A program made the translations under genes and the position numbers. From contig NZ_JACGWV010000001.1 of the NCBI RefSeq assembly GCF_014137995.1, positions 1,240,001 through 1,304,000 of the forward strand: 64,000 nt of DNA, read 5' to 3'. Below, piece after piece: positions 17,172 through 26,348 of this stretch (the stretch's first letter is position 1; each line of letters begins with the position of its first letter). Below the pieces are notes generated by a model. It ran no database searches and was not told the origin of the DNA. It was given only the letters and a program-made list of their open reading frames with translations. The stretch comes from Promicromonospora sukumoe (GTDB lineage: Bacteria; Actinomycetota; Actinomycetes; Actinomycetales; Cellulomonadaceae).

Positions 17172-18848
17172 GTGGTCGAACACCGAAGCAGTCTCCAGTC
17201 CCGTCAGCGGTCCGGCGCCTCCACGCCGACCAAGCACATCTTCGTCACCGGTGGTGTGGCGTCCTCTCTCGGCAAGGGGCTGACGGCGTCGTCACTCGGC
17301 CGCCTGCTCCGCTCCCGTGGCCTCAGCGTCACGATGCAGAAGCTGGATCCCTACCTCAACGTGGATCCCGGCACGATGAACCCGTTCCAGCACGGTGAGG
17401 TCTTCGTCACGGAGGACGGAGCCGAGACCGACCTGGACATCGGGCACTACGAGCGCTTCCTCGACGTCGAGCTCCCCGCCTCGTCCAACGTGACCACCGG
17501 CCAGGTGTACTCGCGCGTCATCGCCAAGGAGCGCCGCGGCGAGTACCTGGGCGACACCGTGCAGGTCATCCCGCACATCACCGACGAGATCAAGTTCCGG
17601 ATGCGCGAGCAGGCGTCCGACGACGTCGACGTGATCATCACCGAGATCGGTGGCACCGTCGGCGACATCGAGTCGCAGCCGTTCCTCGAGTCCGCGCGCC
17701 AGGTGCGGCACGAGCTGGGCCGCGACAACGTGTTCTTCCTGCACGTCTCGCTGGTGCCGTACATCGGCCCGTCGGGCGAGCTGAAGACCAAGCCCACGCA
17801 GCACTCCGTGGCCGCGCTGCGCTCGATCGGCATCCAGCCGGACGCCATCGTGCTGCGCTCCGACCGCGTGGTGCCCGAGAGCATCAAGCGCAAGATCGCC
17901 CTCATGTGCGACGTCGACAACGAAGCCGTGATCAACTGCGCCGACGCGCCGTCGATCTACGACATCCCGCGCGTCATCCACTCCGAGGGCCTGGACGCCT
18001 ACGTGGTGCGCCGCCTGGGCATGCCGTTCCACGACGTCGACTGGGACGGCTGGAGCCGCCTCCTGGAGCGCGTGCACGAGCCCGAGCACAACGTCGAGGT
18101 CGCGCTGGTCGGCAAGTACATCGACCTGCCGGACGCCTACCTGTCCGTCACGGAGGCGCTGCGCGCCGGCGGCTTCGCCAACGACGCCAAGGTCGCCATC
18201 CGCTGGGTCGCCGCCGACGACTGCCAGACGCCGGAGGGGGCGCAGGCCTCCCTGGAGGGCGTCGACGCAGTGCTGGTGCCGGGCGGCTTCGGCGTGCGCG
18301 GCATCGACGGCAAGGTCGGGGCGCTGCGCTGGTCGCGCGAGAACCTGGTGCCGACCCTCGGCATCTGCCTGGGCCTGCAGTCGATGGTCATCGAGTACGC
18401 GCGCAACGTGCTGGGCTGGGCCGACGCGTCGTCCACCGAGTTCCACCCGACCAGCAGCCACCCCGTCGTGGCGACCATGGCCGAGCAGAAGTCGATCGTG
18501 GAGGGCGAGGGCGACATGGGCGGCACCATGCGCCTGGGTGCCTACGAGGCGCAGCTCGCCGCCGGCTCCGTCGTCGCCAAGGCGTACGGCAGCGAGAAGG
18601 TGACCGAGCGACACCGGCACCGGTACGAGGTGAACAACTCGTTCCGCGGCGAGCTGGAGGAGGCGGGCCTGCTGTTCTCCGGCACGTCGCCCGACTCGTC
18701 GCTCGTCGAGTTCGTCGAGCTGCCCGCCGAGACGCACCCGTACTTCGTCTCCACGCAGGCACACCCCGAGTTCAAGTCGCGCCCCACGCGGGCACACCCG
18801 CTCTTCGCGGGTCTGATCGCGGCGGCGCTCGAGAAGCAGTCCGCATGA
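17172..18848 (+). CDS. pyrG: CTP synthase
   Basis: This enzyme makes CTP from UTP with glutamine as amino donor. The synthetase domain starts at [23 protein letters not shown] (P-loop), continues with [20 protein letters not shown] and ends near residue 280. The C-terminal class I glutamine amidotransferase domain has the nucleophile elbow [10 protein letters not shown] and the histidine/glutamate block [18 protein letters not shown]. The GTG at 17172 gives 558 residues, close to the usual 540-560; an earlier in-frame ATG would add 18 atypical residues. The position after the envelope module and before the NUDIX gene is conserved in actinobacteria. Confidence 0.95.
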   Translation: MVEHRSSLQSRQRSGASTPTKHIFVTGGVASSLGKGLTASSLGRLLRSRGLSVTMQKLDPYLNVDPGTMNPFQHGEVFVTEDGAETDLDIGHYERFLDVELPASSNVTTGQVYSRVIAKERRGEYLGDTVQVIPHITDEIKFRMREQASDDVDVIITEIGGTVGDIESQPFLESARQVRHELGRDNVFFLHVSLVPYIGPSGELKTKPTQHSVAALRSIGIQPDAIVLRSDRVVPESIKRKIALMCDVDNEAVINCADAPSIYDIPRVIHSEGLDAYVVRRLGMPFHDVDWDGWSRLLERVHEPEHNVEVALVGKYIDLPDAYLSVTEALRAGGFANDAKVAIRWVAADDCQTPEGAQASLEGVDAVLVPGGFGVRGIDGKVGALRWSRENLVPTLGICLGLQSMVIEYARNVLGWADASSTEFHPTSSHPVVATMAEQKSIVEGEGDMGGTMRLGAYEAQLAAGSVVAKAYGSEKVTERHRHRYEVNNSFRGELEEAGLLFSGTSPDSSLVEFVELPAETHPYFVSTQAHPEFKSRPTRAHPLFAGLIAAALEKQSA

Positions 18849-18932
18849 GCGTCGGCACGATCGTCGACCGGTGTGGAACGGACAGAGCATGAGACCGAGC
18901 AGGATCGCCGGTTGGTGCGGCGGAGGGACAGC

Positions 18933-19565
18933 ATGAGCAGCGACGAGGTAACGGACGTCATCGACCCCCGCCCCGCGCGGCGGCTGGACGTCCCGTTCCA
19001 GGGTTTCGTGGTCGACATGGTCTCGGACGAGGTCGACCTCGGTGAGGCCGGCGGCATCGTCCGGCGGGAGTACGTCGACCACCCGGGCGCGGTGGTCGTC
19101 GTCGCGCTGAACGAGGACGGCGACGTGCTGCTGCTGCGCCAGTACCGGCACCCGGTCGGCGCCTTCCTCTGGGAGGCGCCCGCCGGCCTGCTCGACCTGG
19201 ACGGCGAGGACCCGCACGTCGCGGCGGCCCGAGAGCTGGCCGAGGAGGCGGACATGAACGCCGCCTCCTGGGACGTGCTGCTCGACCTGCTGCCCACGCC
19301 GGGTGGCAGCAACGAGGCCGTCCGGGTGTACCTGGCGCGCGACCTCACGCCGGTGCCCGACGACGAGCGGCACACCCGCGAGGCCGAGGAGGCCGACATG
19401 GTCGTGGTGCCCGTGCCGCTGGAGGAGGCCGCGGCGCTGGCGCTCGCGGGCCGGCTGCACAACGCGGCGACGATCGCGGGCGTGCTCGCGGCGGCGATCG
19501 GGCGGGCCTCCGCCTGGGAGACGCTGCGCCCGGTGGACTCCCCGTGGGAGTACCGCAAGAACTGA
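18933..19565 (+). CDS. NUDIX hydrolase, ADP-ribose pyrophosphatase-like
   Basis: The 210-residue protein has the NUDIX box in LLDLDGEDPHVAAARELAEEADM, slightly degenerate at the first glycine, preceded by LLRQYRHPVGAFLWEAPAGL, the signature of ADP-ribose pyrophosphatases. It would cleave ADP-ribose to AMP and ribose-5-phosphate. The ATG at 18933 follows GGAGGGAC at good spacing. It matches Rv1700 downstream of pyrG; in mycobacteria a xerD-type recombinase gene follows next, but here a long palindrome and unrelated genes follow, so synteny ends at this gene. Confidence 0.88.
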   Translation: MSSDEVTDVIDPRPARRLDVPFQGFVVDMVSDEVDLGEAGGIVRREYVDHPGAVVVVALNEDGDVLLLRQYRHPVGAFLWEAPAGLLDLDGEDPHVAAARELAEEADMNAASWDVLLDLLPTPGGSNEAVRVYLARDLTPVPDDERHTREAEEADMVVVPVPLEEAAALALAGRLHNAATIAGVLAAAIGRASAWETLRPVDSPWEYRKN

Positions 19566-19603
19566 GGCTGACCTGAGGCAAAATTCAGGTCGCATGCGTT
19601 GCT

Positions 19604-19669
19604 GACTTCGGTCGGTTGCTTCGAGATCGGTCGGTCGACGGACCGATCTCGGGGCAACCGACCGAAGTC
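19604..19669. repeat. Long intergenic palindrome, family A copy 2
   Basis: The 29-nt arms 19604-19632 and 19641-19669 pair at 27 of 29 positions, and the two remaining positions are T opposite G, which pair as G-U in RNA. It starts 38 bp after the NUDIX stop. Sequence and shape repeat family A copy 1 at 4095-4160, with the outer stem reading GACTTCGGTC here and GAGTTCGGTC there, compensated on the opposite arm (GAAGTC and GAACTC). Confidence 0.85.
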
Positions 19670-19787
19670 GTTTCTGGACGGTCCCCTTGAAGGTGCCGGC
19701 CTGCTGGGCGAGTGTCAGTGGTGGGGGCTAGCGTGGGAGACCTGGGTGGGAGATATGTCGGGTATCTCCCCGGGAAGGGGCGCGGCG

Positions 19788-20552
19788 ATGACGGGCACCG
19801 AGGTAGAGACCGAGCAGGTGGGTTCCAGGACCGAGCCGACGCCGTCGGGCAGCGGGCCGACGGCGAACAAGCCGCGCCGCCGCATGCCCGCCGGGCTCGC
19901 GGGCGTGCTGGGGTTCCTCCTGGGCGCTGCCCTGACCGCAGGACTGGTCGTCGGGGCCGCCTTCACGCTGCGCGACGACTTCCGCGACGCGATCTGGCGC
20001 ACGGTGCTGGACAACCTCAACCCGTTCACGACGGGCGAGGTGGACCGCTCCGAGACGCCGGTGCTGGTCAGCATCCAGGACCTGGCGCGGTTCGTGGCGG
20101 CCGAGGCGCAGTACGAGGTGCTCGTCGACCTGGAGAACGACGTGAAGTACGTGCCGAGCTGGCTCGCGGGGGAGCGGATCGTGCTCGCCGTGAACGGGTC
20201 GGTCGACGCGTACGTGGACTTCCGCGACCTCGACGAGGACGCGATCGAGATCTCCGACGACGGCACGACGGTCACCGTCACGCTGCCCGAGCCGGAGCTC
20301 GCCGAGCCGCGCATCGACCTCGACGCCAGCCGCGCCCTGACGGAGGACCGGGGTCTCGTCGACCGCGTGGGTGATCTCTTCGCGTCCGACACCGACGCCC
20401 GGCAGGAGGCGCTCGCGACGGCCCAGGACCGGATCTCGGACGCCGCGGCGGGCTCCGACCTGGACGAACGCGCCCGCGCGAACACGACCTCGACCCTCCA
20501 GGCGATGTTGTCCCCGTTGGGGTACGACCAGGTCGTGGTCGAGTTCGGGTAA
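19788..20552 (+). CDS. DUF4230-type membrane-anchored protein
   Basis: The ATG at 19788 follows GGGAAGGGG; another in-frame ATG at 19755 has no ribosome site, and the frame further upstream runs through the palindrome, so it is not coding. The 254-residue product has a short cytoplasmic start rich in T, G and P, one transmembrane helix (GVLGFLLGAALTAGLVVGAAF), then an extracytoplasmic domain resembling DUF4230 (LVSIQDLARFVAAEAQYEVLVD, DDGTTVTVTLPEPELAEPRIDLD, ending LQAMLSPLGYDQVVVEFG). Function is unknown for the family. The gene stands alone, 75 bp before the next one. Confidence 0.75.
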   Translation: MTGTEVETEQVGSRTEPTPSGSGPTANKPRRRMPAGLAGVLGFLLGAALTAGLVVGAAFTLRDDFRDAIWRTVLDNLNPFTTGEVDRSETPVLVSIQDLARFVAAEAQYEVLVDLENDVKYVPSWLAGERIVLAVNGSVDAYVDFRDLDEDAIEISDDGTTVTVTLPEPELAEPRIDLDASRALTEDRGLVDRVGDLFASDTDARQEALATAQDRISDAAAGSDLDERARANTTSTLQAMLSPLGYDQVVVEFG

Positions 20553-20627
20553 GTGTCCGGGTAAGTCGCGAAGGTCGCTCACCGGGCGTGTCATAACGGC
20601 GTCACCGCGCTGCGCTATTCTCCCCGC

Positions 20628-21611
20628 GTGACCAGCGAACCCGACATGCTTCCCAATGTTTCGTCCCTTCCTGCCTGGCTCGTCCCGTCCGTCTACCTGA
20701 ACTGGTCCGAGGACTGGCTGGGCGAGGCGGTCGCCATCGCGAGCCGGAGCCACGAGCACCGCCTGCCGGGCGGTGCGGACGGCCCCCAGCGCGGTGACGT
20801 CGTCGTCACCGTCGTGGGCTCCGAGCCCGGCATCGTCGCCGCGGTCGAGCTCATGGGCGCGAGCCAGGGCGAGGACTGGGTCAGCGACGAGGTCTTCGGC
20901 CCGGACAAGCCCGTCGTCTGGGACGACCTCTTCAACGGCGCCGCGGCCTACGCGCGCTCGTCCGGCTGGCTGCCGCAGGAGCACGCACGCCTCGTGCTCG
21001 ACGGCATCGCCCACCAGTACAAGCACGGCGCCACCGGCACGCTCGACGCCGGCAACTGCGAGACCGACGAGCTGTCGCCCAACCTGCACGTGCTGCGCCT
21101 GCTCGGCCACAAGCAGGTCTCCGGCACCGACCTGCGCCGCGAGGAGCGCTGCGCGTCCTGCGAGCGGTTCGTCGACGTCATGCAGCTGAACCCGCACGAC
21201 GACGGCGCCCACACCGGCCAGACCGGCGAGCGCCCCCTGGCCGAGCTCATCGAGCAGACCTTCCTCGTGTGCGCCCCGTGCCACGCGCTGCTGCACCCGC
21301 ACGCCGTGCTCTCGCAGCGCGCGCAGATGCGCCCGGCGTGCCCGTCGTGCGGCCAGCGCGGCGCCACCAAGCGCATCGTCTGGGGCCAGGCGATCCACGA
21401 CAACATGAAGCTCGAGCCCGACGTCGTCTACGGCGGCTTCGACACCCCGGTCCCGACGCCGGACTGGTACTGCCCGGAGTGCTACGCCAACTTCTCGTCG
21501 GGTGCCGTGGCGCAGCGCGCGCTGGGCGACGTGCCGGAGGCCGTGCCGGTCGGCGTCGGCGCCGTCGGTACGCCCGCGAACGGCGAGGACCTCTGGGTTC
21601 CTGAGGTCTGA
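20628..21611 (+). CDS. Unrecognised cysteine-rich zinc-ribbon / HNH-like protein
   Basis: A GTG start gives 327 residues without signal peptide or membrane segment. Four cysteine pairs are spaced through the second half: RCASCERF, VCAPCHALLHPHA, ACPSCGQRG and YCPECYAN. The CxxCH-x3-H cluster resembles the beta-beta-alpha metal knot of HNH nucleases, where a C..CH....H pattern carries the catalytic histidine; the last two pairs look like a zinc ribbon. The N-terminal 150 residues (LPAWLVPSVYLNWSEDWLGEAVAIAS) match nothing I know. Nuclease activity is not established. It is followed immediately by a perfect palindrome, so it is probably transcribed alone. Confidence 0.7.
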   Translation: MTSEPDMLPNVSSLPAWLVPSVYLNWSEDWLGEAVAIASRSHEHRLPGGADGPQRGDVVVTVVGSEPGIVAAVELMGASQGEDWVSDEVFGPDKPVVWDDLFNGAAAYARSSGWLPQEHARLVLDGIAHQYKHGATGTLDAGNCETDELSPNLHVLRLLGHKQVSGTDLRREERCASCERFVDVMQLNPHDDGAHTGQTGERPLAELIEQTFLVCAPCHALLHPHAVLSQRAQMRPACPSCGQRGATKRIVWGQAIHDNMKLEPDVVYGGFDTPVPTPDWYCPECYANFSSGAVAQRALGDVPEAVPVGVGAVGTPANGEDLWVPEV

Positions 21612-21627
21612 GCTCCCCGCGTCTGAT

Positions 21628-21671
21628 GTGTCAGACCCTCAGGTCCCTCCGGTGACCTGAGGGTCTGACAC
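21628..21671. repeat. Perfect 18-bp palindrome, family B copy 1
   Basis: GTGTCAGACCCTCAGGTC (21628-21645) and its exact complement (21654-21671) enclose an 8-nt loop, 16 bp after the preceding stop codon. The same arm, with G instead of the C in the middle of CAGACCCTC, occurs in the copies at 28431-28478 and 39632-39703, and the opposite arm changes to match. No U-tract follows. Confidence 0.9.
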
Positions 21672-21733
21672 GTTCCGGGGCGGTGGGGGAGTACAGGGGC
21701 GTCGGGCCAGGTGCACGGCTTAGAGTGGCGCGC

Positions 21734-24700
21734 ATGCAGCACGTCACCTCCGGCACCCCGACCGGGGCGCGCGGGGAAGACCCGGTCGTGGCGGTTCTCG
21801 GGCCGGTCGCCGTGCTGTCCGACGCCGGTCCGGTCGCCCCGCGCGGCGCCCGCGCCTCCGCTCTCGTGGCGCAGCTCGCGCTCGCGGCGCCTCGCGCCGT
21901 GACGGTCTCGGCCCTGGTCGACGCGCTGTGGGGCGAGGACCTGCCGGCCAACCCGCGTGCCGCCCTCCAGAGCCTCGTGTCGCGGCTGCGCGCCCTGGGT
22001 CCCGACGTCGTGCGGTTCACGCCCGCGGGGTACGCGCTCGGCGGGCTGAGCGACCTGGACCGCGCACGGGCGGCCGTGGCGGAGGCGCGAGAGCTCCTGG
22101 AGCAGGCGCACGACGACGACCCCGCACCGGACGGCGGGGCACCGGACGGCGAGCGTGCCGAGGCGGCGGCCGCGCTCCTCGACGACGCCCTCGCCCTCTG
22201 GCGCGGCGAGCCCGGCGACGGGCTGGCCGACACGACACCGGGCCTCGCCGCAGAGCTGCGCGACACCGCCGGGCGGCTCCGCGACGAGCTGACCACACTG
22301 CGCCGTCGGGCCGCCGGGGCCGTGGGCGACGTCGCGACCGTGACCACGCTCGCCGGCGGGGCCCTGGCCGCGGACCCCCTCGACGAGGACGCGGCGCGGG
22401 ACCTCATGACGGCGCTCGCGGCGTCGGGCAGGCCGGACGAGGCGGCGCGCGTCTTCGGGCGGCTGCGCCACGCCCTCGTCGCGGAGCTGGGCACTGACCC
22501 CGCCCCCGACCTCGTGGCACTGCACGACCGCATCGCCGCGGATGCTCCCGTGGCGCCGACGGCTGCCGCCTCGCCGTCCGCTCCTGCCCCGCAGGCGGAC
22601 AGCGCCCCACCCACACCCTCGGGCGATGCCACGCAGGCCGTCGACGCCTCGCAGGGCGCCACCCCGCGGCCCGGCGCCGGCCGCTTCGTGCGCGGCCTGC
22701 GCGCCCCCGCGACGCCCCTGATCGGACGGGCCGACGACGTGCGCGCCGTCGTCGGCGAGCTCACCCGGCACCGGCTGGTCACCGTCCTCGGCGCGGGCGG
22801 GCTCGGCAAGACCCGCCTGGCCCAGGAGGTGGCGCGCACGGTCGCGGCGGACGGGGCCGCGACGGCGTCGGGCCCGCTGGACGGGCTGTCGATCGCGATC
22901 GCGGAGCTCGCGGGTGTCCGCGCCGACGACGACGTCGCCCTCGCGATCGCCGACGGCCTCGGCGTGTCCGCGGTGGCCGGTTCCGCGCGCCTCGCCGACC
23001 GCCTGCTCGCCGGGGACCTGCGCGACCGCATCGTCGAGCGTGCCCGCACGGCGCGCACCCTCCTGGTGCTGGACAACTGCGAGCACGTGCCCGACGGCGC
23101 CGCCCGCTGGGCGGACGTCCTGCTCTCCGCCGCCCCCGGCCTGCGCATCCTGACCACGAGCCGCGCACCCCTGCGGCTCGCCGCCGAGCAGGTGTACCCG
23201 CTGGCGCCGCTCGCCTCGGCGGCGCCCGCCGCCGGCAGCACCGAGAGCGACAGCACCGGCACCTCCGGGCCCGCCCGGGGCCCGGCGGTCGAGCTCTTCC
23301 GGCAGCGGGCGCTCGCGGCCCGGCCGGGCGCCCGGCTGCCCGACGACGTCGTCGCCCGGCTCTGCGACCGCCTCGACGGGCTGCCGCTCGCGATCGAGCT
23401 GGCCGCCGCCCGCGTGCGCACCCTGTCGGTCGAGGAGATCGAGCGGCACCTCGGCGCCCGGTTCGCGCTGCTGCGCGGCGGCGACCGGACCGCGCCCGAC
23501 CGGCACCGCACCCTCGAGGCCGTGATCGAGTGGAGCTGGAACCTGCTGGAGCCCTCGCAGCGCGCGCTGTGGCGGCGGGTGTCCGTGCTGCCCGACGGCC
23601 TGTCCGCCCAGGCGGCAGCGCCGCTCGGCCGCCTCGACGGCACCGGCGCGGACGACGTCGGCCCCGACCAGCCGGGCCCCGAGGACCCGGTCCCGCTCGA
23701 CGTGCTCGACGACATCGACGGCCTGGTGACCCAGTCCCTCCTCGTCGTCGAGGAGCACTCCGCGACATCAGGCACCGCGCCGTCCGGCACCACCACCGGC
23801 ACCCCGGCCCCGGTGCGCTACCGCATGCTGGAGACCGTCCGGGAGTTCGGTCTGCTGCGGCTTACCGAGGCGGGCGAGGACAACGCCGTCCGCGACGCGC
23901 TGCTGACCTGGGGCACGGGCGTGGCGCGGTACTGCACGTCCCGGCTGCTGGGTCCCGAGCAGGTCGCTGCCGTCGACCTGCTGCGGCGCGAGCACGAGAA
24001 CCTGCTGTTCACGATCCGGGCGGCCGTGCGGGCGGGGCGGCCCGACGTCGTCGTGCACGGGTTCGTGGCGCTCGGCGGCGCGTGGACCCTGCGCGGCGCG
24101 GAGGAGCGCGCCGCGGACCTGGCGCCCGCCGTCCTCGACGCGGTCACGGGCTGGCCGGTCCCGGCCGCGGAGGCGGACGTCACCGCGCTGGCCCTGGCCT
24201 ACGCCGCGGCCACCACGGCGTTCTCCGGGACGACGGCGAACCTGCGGGCGCTCGCCCGGCTCCGGCGCGTGCTGCGCGACCACGGCGCCGCCGTCGGCCC
24301 CCGGACCCGCGCCGTGGCGAGCATGCTGCTGGCGGGGGAGCCGGGCGCGGTGCTCGCCCTGCGCGACTCCGACGACCCGCTCATCGCCTTCCTCGCCCAC
24401 CTCGTCGCCTCGCAGGAGGCGGAGAACGCCGGGCGGCTCGACGAGGCCCTCGCCGGTGCGGCGCGCGCCTACGACCTGGCGCAGGGCATCGGCGACGTCG
24501 CCAGCCGCGCGGGCGCCGCGATGTTCCTGGCCACCACGGCCTTCGGCGCGGGGGACGCGCGGACGGCGAAGCACTGGTCCCGCGTGGCGCGCGAGGGTCT
24601 GACCGTGATCGGGGCCGACGGCGCGCTGCGGCAGCTCGACTGGGTGGACCTCGGCGCCGCGATCGCCGACGGCGACCTCGCGGGGGCCGAGGCCATCTGC

Positions 24701-25435
24701 GCCCGGATCGAGCGGGACGGGACGGAGGCCGACCAGTCCGAGCGCGGAGGCGACGAGTCGCGCGCCGTCTTCCGGGCGGGGCGGGCCGAGATCGCCTGGG
24801 TGCGCGGCGACGTCGACGGCGCGCTCGACCTGTACGAGCAGGCGGTGAACGTGTTCGCGGACCTGCCGGGCGTCGCGGACCTGCCGGGCGTCGCGGACCT
24901 TCCGGGGGTCGCGGACGGCGGGCCGCCCCCGGCCGGACGGGGCGACCCGTCCCCGGCGGCGCCCTGGGCCGTGATCGTCGGGTCCGCGTGGATCATCCGC
25001 CTCGTCGACGCCGGTCAGGTCGCGCGGGCGGCGCAGGTCGCCGACGTCGTCCGCCGTCGGGCGGTGGCGCTGTACCGGGAGTGGATGCGGCACGTCGCCG
25101 ACCACCCCGTGCTCGGCACGGTGTGCCTCGCCGTGGGCTCGGTGCTCACGTCGGGAACGCCCCCCGACCCCGGAGCCGCCGAGCTGAAGCCCCGCCCAGA
25201 CCCCGCCGTCGGCCTGGAGCTCCTGGCCCTCGCCGAGGCGCTGGGCTCGCGGCAGGACTTCAAGGCCCTGTGGCGCGGCCCGGTCCTCGCGACCGCGGCC
25301 GACCGGTACGGCGCGGACGCCGTGGCGTCGGCGCGGGCCGCCGTCGCGGCGATCCCCCGCGAGAACCTCGCGGAGCACGCCCTGACCACCCTGGAGTCCC
25401 TGACGACTGTCACGCCGGTGAACGCGAGCAGGTGA
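21734..25435 (+). CDS. Large SARP-family regulator with BTAD, NB-ARC ATPase and TPR-like C-terminus
   Basis: The 1233-residue protein resembles AfsR-type regulators. Residues about 15-100 are the OmpR-like winged helix (LVDALWGEDLPANPRAALQSLVSRLRAL); about 100-270 the bacterial transcriptional activation domain; a P/A-rich linker follows; then NB-ARC with Walker A VLGAGGLGKTRLAQEV and Walker B LLVLDNCEHV, and an LPLAIELAAARVRTL block. The C-terminal 500 residues are helical, TPR-like. ATG 21734 was chosen because the family fold starts shortly after it. Targets are unknown; no adjacent biosynthetic cluster is present. An 18-bp unit is repeated three times at 24860-24913. The stop lies inside a palindrome shared with the convergent gene. 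Confidence 0.88.
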   Translation: MQHVTSGTPTGARGEDPVVAVLGPVAVLSDAGPVAPRGARASALVAQLALAAPRAVTVSALVDALWGEDLPANPRAALQSLVSRLRALGPDVVRFTPAGYALGGLSDLDRARAAVAEARELLEQAHDDDPAPDGGAPDGERAEAAAALLDDALALWRGEPGDGLADTTPGLAAELRDTAGRLRDELTTLRRRAAGAVGDVATVTTLAGGALAADPLDEDAARDLMTALAASGRPDEAARVFGRLRHALVAELGTDPAPDLVALHDRIAADAPVAPTAAASPSAPAPQADSAPPTPSGDATQAVDASQGATPRPGAGRFVRGLRAPATPLIGRADDVRAVVGELTRHRLVTVLGAGGLGKTRLAQEVARTVAADGAATASGPLDGLSIAIAELAGVRADDDVALAIADGLGVSAVAGSARLADRLLAGDLRDRIVERARTARTLLVLDNCEHVPDGAARWADVLLSAAPGLRILTTSRAPLRLAAEQVYPLAPLASAAPAAGSTESDSTGTSGPARGPAVELFRQRALAARPGARLPDDVVARLCDRLDGLPLAIELAAARVRTLSVEEIERHLGARFALLRGGDRTAPDRHRTLEAVIEWSWNLLEPSQRALWRRVSVLPDGLSAQAAAPLGRLDGTGADDVGPDQPGPEDPVPLDVLDDIDGLVTQSLLVVEEHSATSGTAPSGTTTGTPAPVRYRMLETVREFGLLRLTEAGEDNAVRDALLTWGTGVARYCTSRLLGPEQVAAVDLLRREHENLLFTIRAAVRAGRPDVVVHGFVALGGAWTLRGAEERAADLAPAVLDAVTGWPVPAAEADVTALALAYAAATTAFSGTTANLRALARLRRVLRDHGAAVGPRTRAVASMLLAGEPGAVLALRDSDDPLIAFLAHLVASQEAENAGRLDEALAGAARAYDLAQGIGDVASRAGAAMFLATTAFGAGDARTAKHWSRVAREGLTVIGADGALRQLDWVDLGAAIADGDLAGAEAICARIERDGTEADQSERGGDESRAVFRAGRAEIAWVRGDVDGALDLYEQAVNVFADLPGVADLPGVADLPGVADGGPPPAGRGDPSPAAPWAVIVGSAWIIRLVDAGQVARAAQVADVVRRRAVALYREWMRHVADHPVLGTVCLAVGSVLTSGTPPDPGAAELKPRPDPAVGLELLALAEALGSRQDFKALWRGPVLATAADRYGADAVASARAAVAAIPRENLAEHALTTLESLTTVTPVNASR
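24860..24913 (+). repeat. Three tandem 18-bp units in the SARP gene
   Basis: The unit GACCTGCCGGGCGTCGCG is present three times, the third with three substitutions, encoding the peptide DLPGVA three times. Because 18 is a multiple of three, copy number changes keep the reading frame, so this is a candidate length-variable site. Confidence 0.85.
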
Positions 25436-25487
25436 ACGTAGGAGTAGTCGCCCCATGAGCCCTCATGAAGCGACTACTCCTACGTTC
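25434..25487. repeat. Perfect 18-bp palindrome with inner hairpin (family D) between convergent genes
   Basis: GAACGTAGGAGTAGTCGC (25434-25451) pairs perfectly with 25470-25487. The loop contains a second perfect stem, CATGAG (25454-25459) with CTCATG (25462-25467). The left arm begins within the stop codon of the SARP gene and the right arm ends 39 bp before the stop of the convergent permease gene, so it may end transcription from both sides. Confidence 0.88.
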
Positions 25488-25526
25488 GACGCCGCCCGGC
25501 GGAGCCGGGGCACCCGCCCAGCAGAA

Positions 25527-26348
25527 TCAGGCCTTGCGGAGGTACGCCCGGACCGCGATCGGCGCGAAGATCGCCACGACGACGGCCGCGCTGAGCAGCG
25601 TCCAGCCGACGTCGGCGCTGACCAGGCCCTCGTTCGCCAGGGTGCGCACGGCGGAGACCAGGTGCGACACCGGGTTCACGTTCACGAACGCCTGCATCCA
25701 GCCCGGCAGGGTGTCGACCTCGACGAACGCGTTGGACAGGAACGTCAGCGGGAACAGCACCATGAACGAGACGCCCTGCACGAACGTGGCCGACCGCGCG
25801 ATCACGCCGATGTAGGCGAAGATCCAGCTCAGCGCCCACGCGCAGACGATCACGAGCAGCCCGGCGAGCACCACGCCGCCGAGGCCGCCGCCCGGGCGCC
25901 AGCCCATGACCAGGCCCGTGAGGAACGTGATAGTGGTCGCGACGACGTACCGGACGGTGTCGGCGAGCAGGGCACCGGCGAGCGGCGCGATGCGGGCGAT
26001 CGGCAGCGAGCGGAAGCGGTCGAACACGCCCTTGTCCATGTCCTCGCGGAGCTGGACGCCCGTGACCACGGAGGCAGTGATGACGGTCTGCGCCAGGATG
26101 CCGGGGATGATCAGCGGCAGGTACGCCGCCACGCTGCCCGAGACGGCGCCGCCGAACAGGTAGGTGAACATCAGCGTGAAGATGATGGGCTGGAACGTCA
26201 CGTCGATGAGCTGCTCCGGCGTGTGCCGCACCTTGAGCAGGCCGCGGTAGGCCATCGTCACCGACTGCGAGACGGTGGTGGCGAGCCCGATGCGCGCCGG
26301 CCGGGGCACGGCGGGGCGGGGCGCGGGGGCGAGGGTCGCGGTGGTCAT
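25527..26348 (-). CDS. ABC-2 exporter permease, daunorubicin-resistance (DrrB) type
   Basis: The 273-residue membrane protein has about six hydrophobic segments and the DrrB-type blocks TPEQLIDVTFQPIIFTLMFTYLFGG, YLPLIIPGILAQTVI and FPLTFLSNAFVEVDTLPGWMQ. It is the transmembrane half of a drug or lipid exporter. The ATG at 26348 overlaps the stop of the ATPase gene (ATGA), so the two are coupled. The substrate is unknown. It is the last gene of its transcript, which ends at the family D palindrome. Confidence 0.88.
   Translation of the reverse strand: MTTATLAPAPRPAVPRPARIGLATTVSQSVTMAYRGLLKVRHTPEQLIDVTFQPIIFTLMFTYLFGGAVSGSVAAYLPLIIPGILAQTVITASVVTGVQLREDMDKGVFDRFRSLPIARIAPLAGALLADTVRYVVATTITFLTGLVMGWRPGGGLGGVVLAGLLVIVCAWALSWIFAYIGVIARSATFVQGVSFMVLFPLTFLSNAFVEVDTLPGWMQAFVNVNPVSHLVSAVRTLANEGLVSADVGWTLLSAAVVVAIFAPIAVRAYLRKA

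Noticed and set aside
19599-19787. Upstream extension of the DUF4230 gene through the family A palindrome
   Set aside because: It would translate the hairpin arms, contains no signal or domain, and a better ribosome site precedes ATG 19788.
21734-25435. A biosynthetic gene cluster controlled by the SARP regulators
   Set aside because: No polyketide synthase, peptide synthetase or precursor peptide genes are nearby; the flanking genes are transport and housekeeping.
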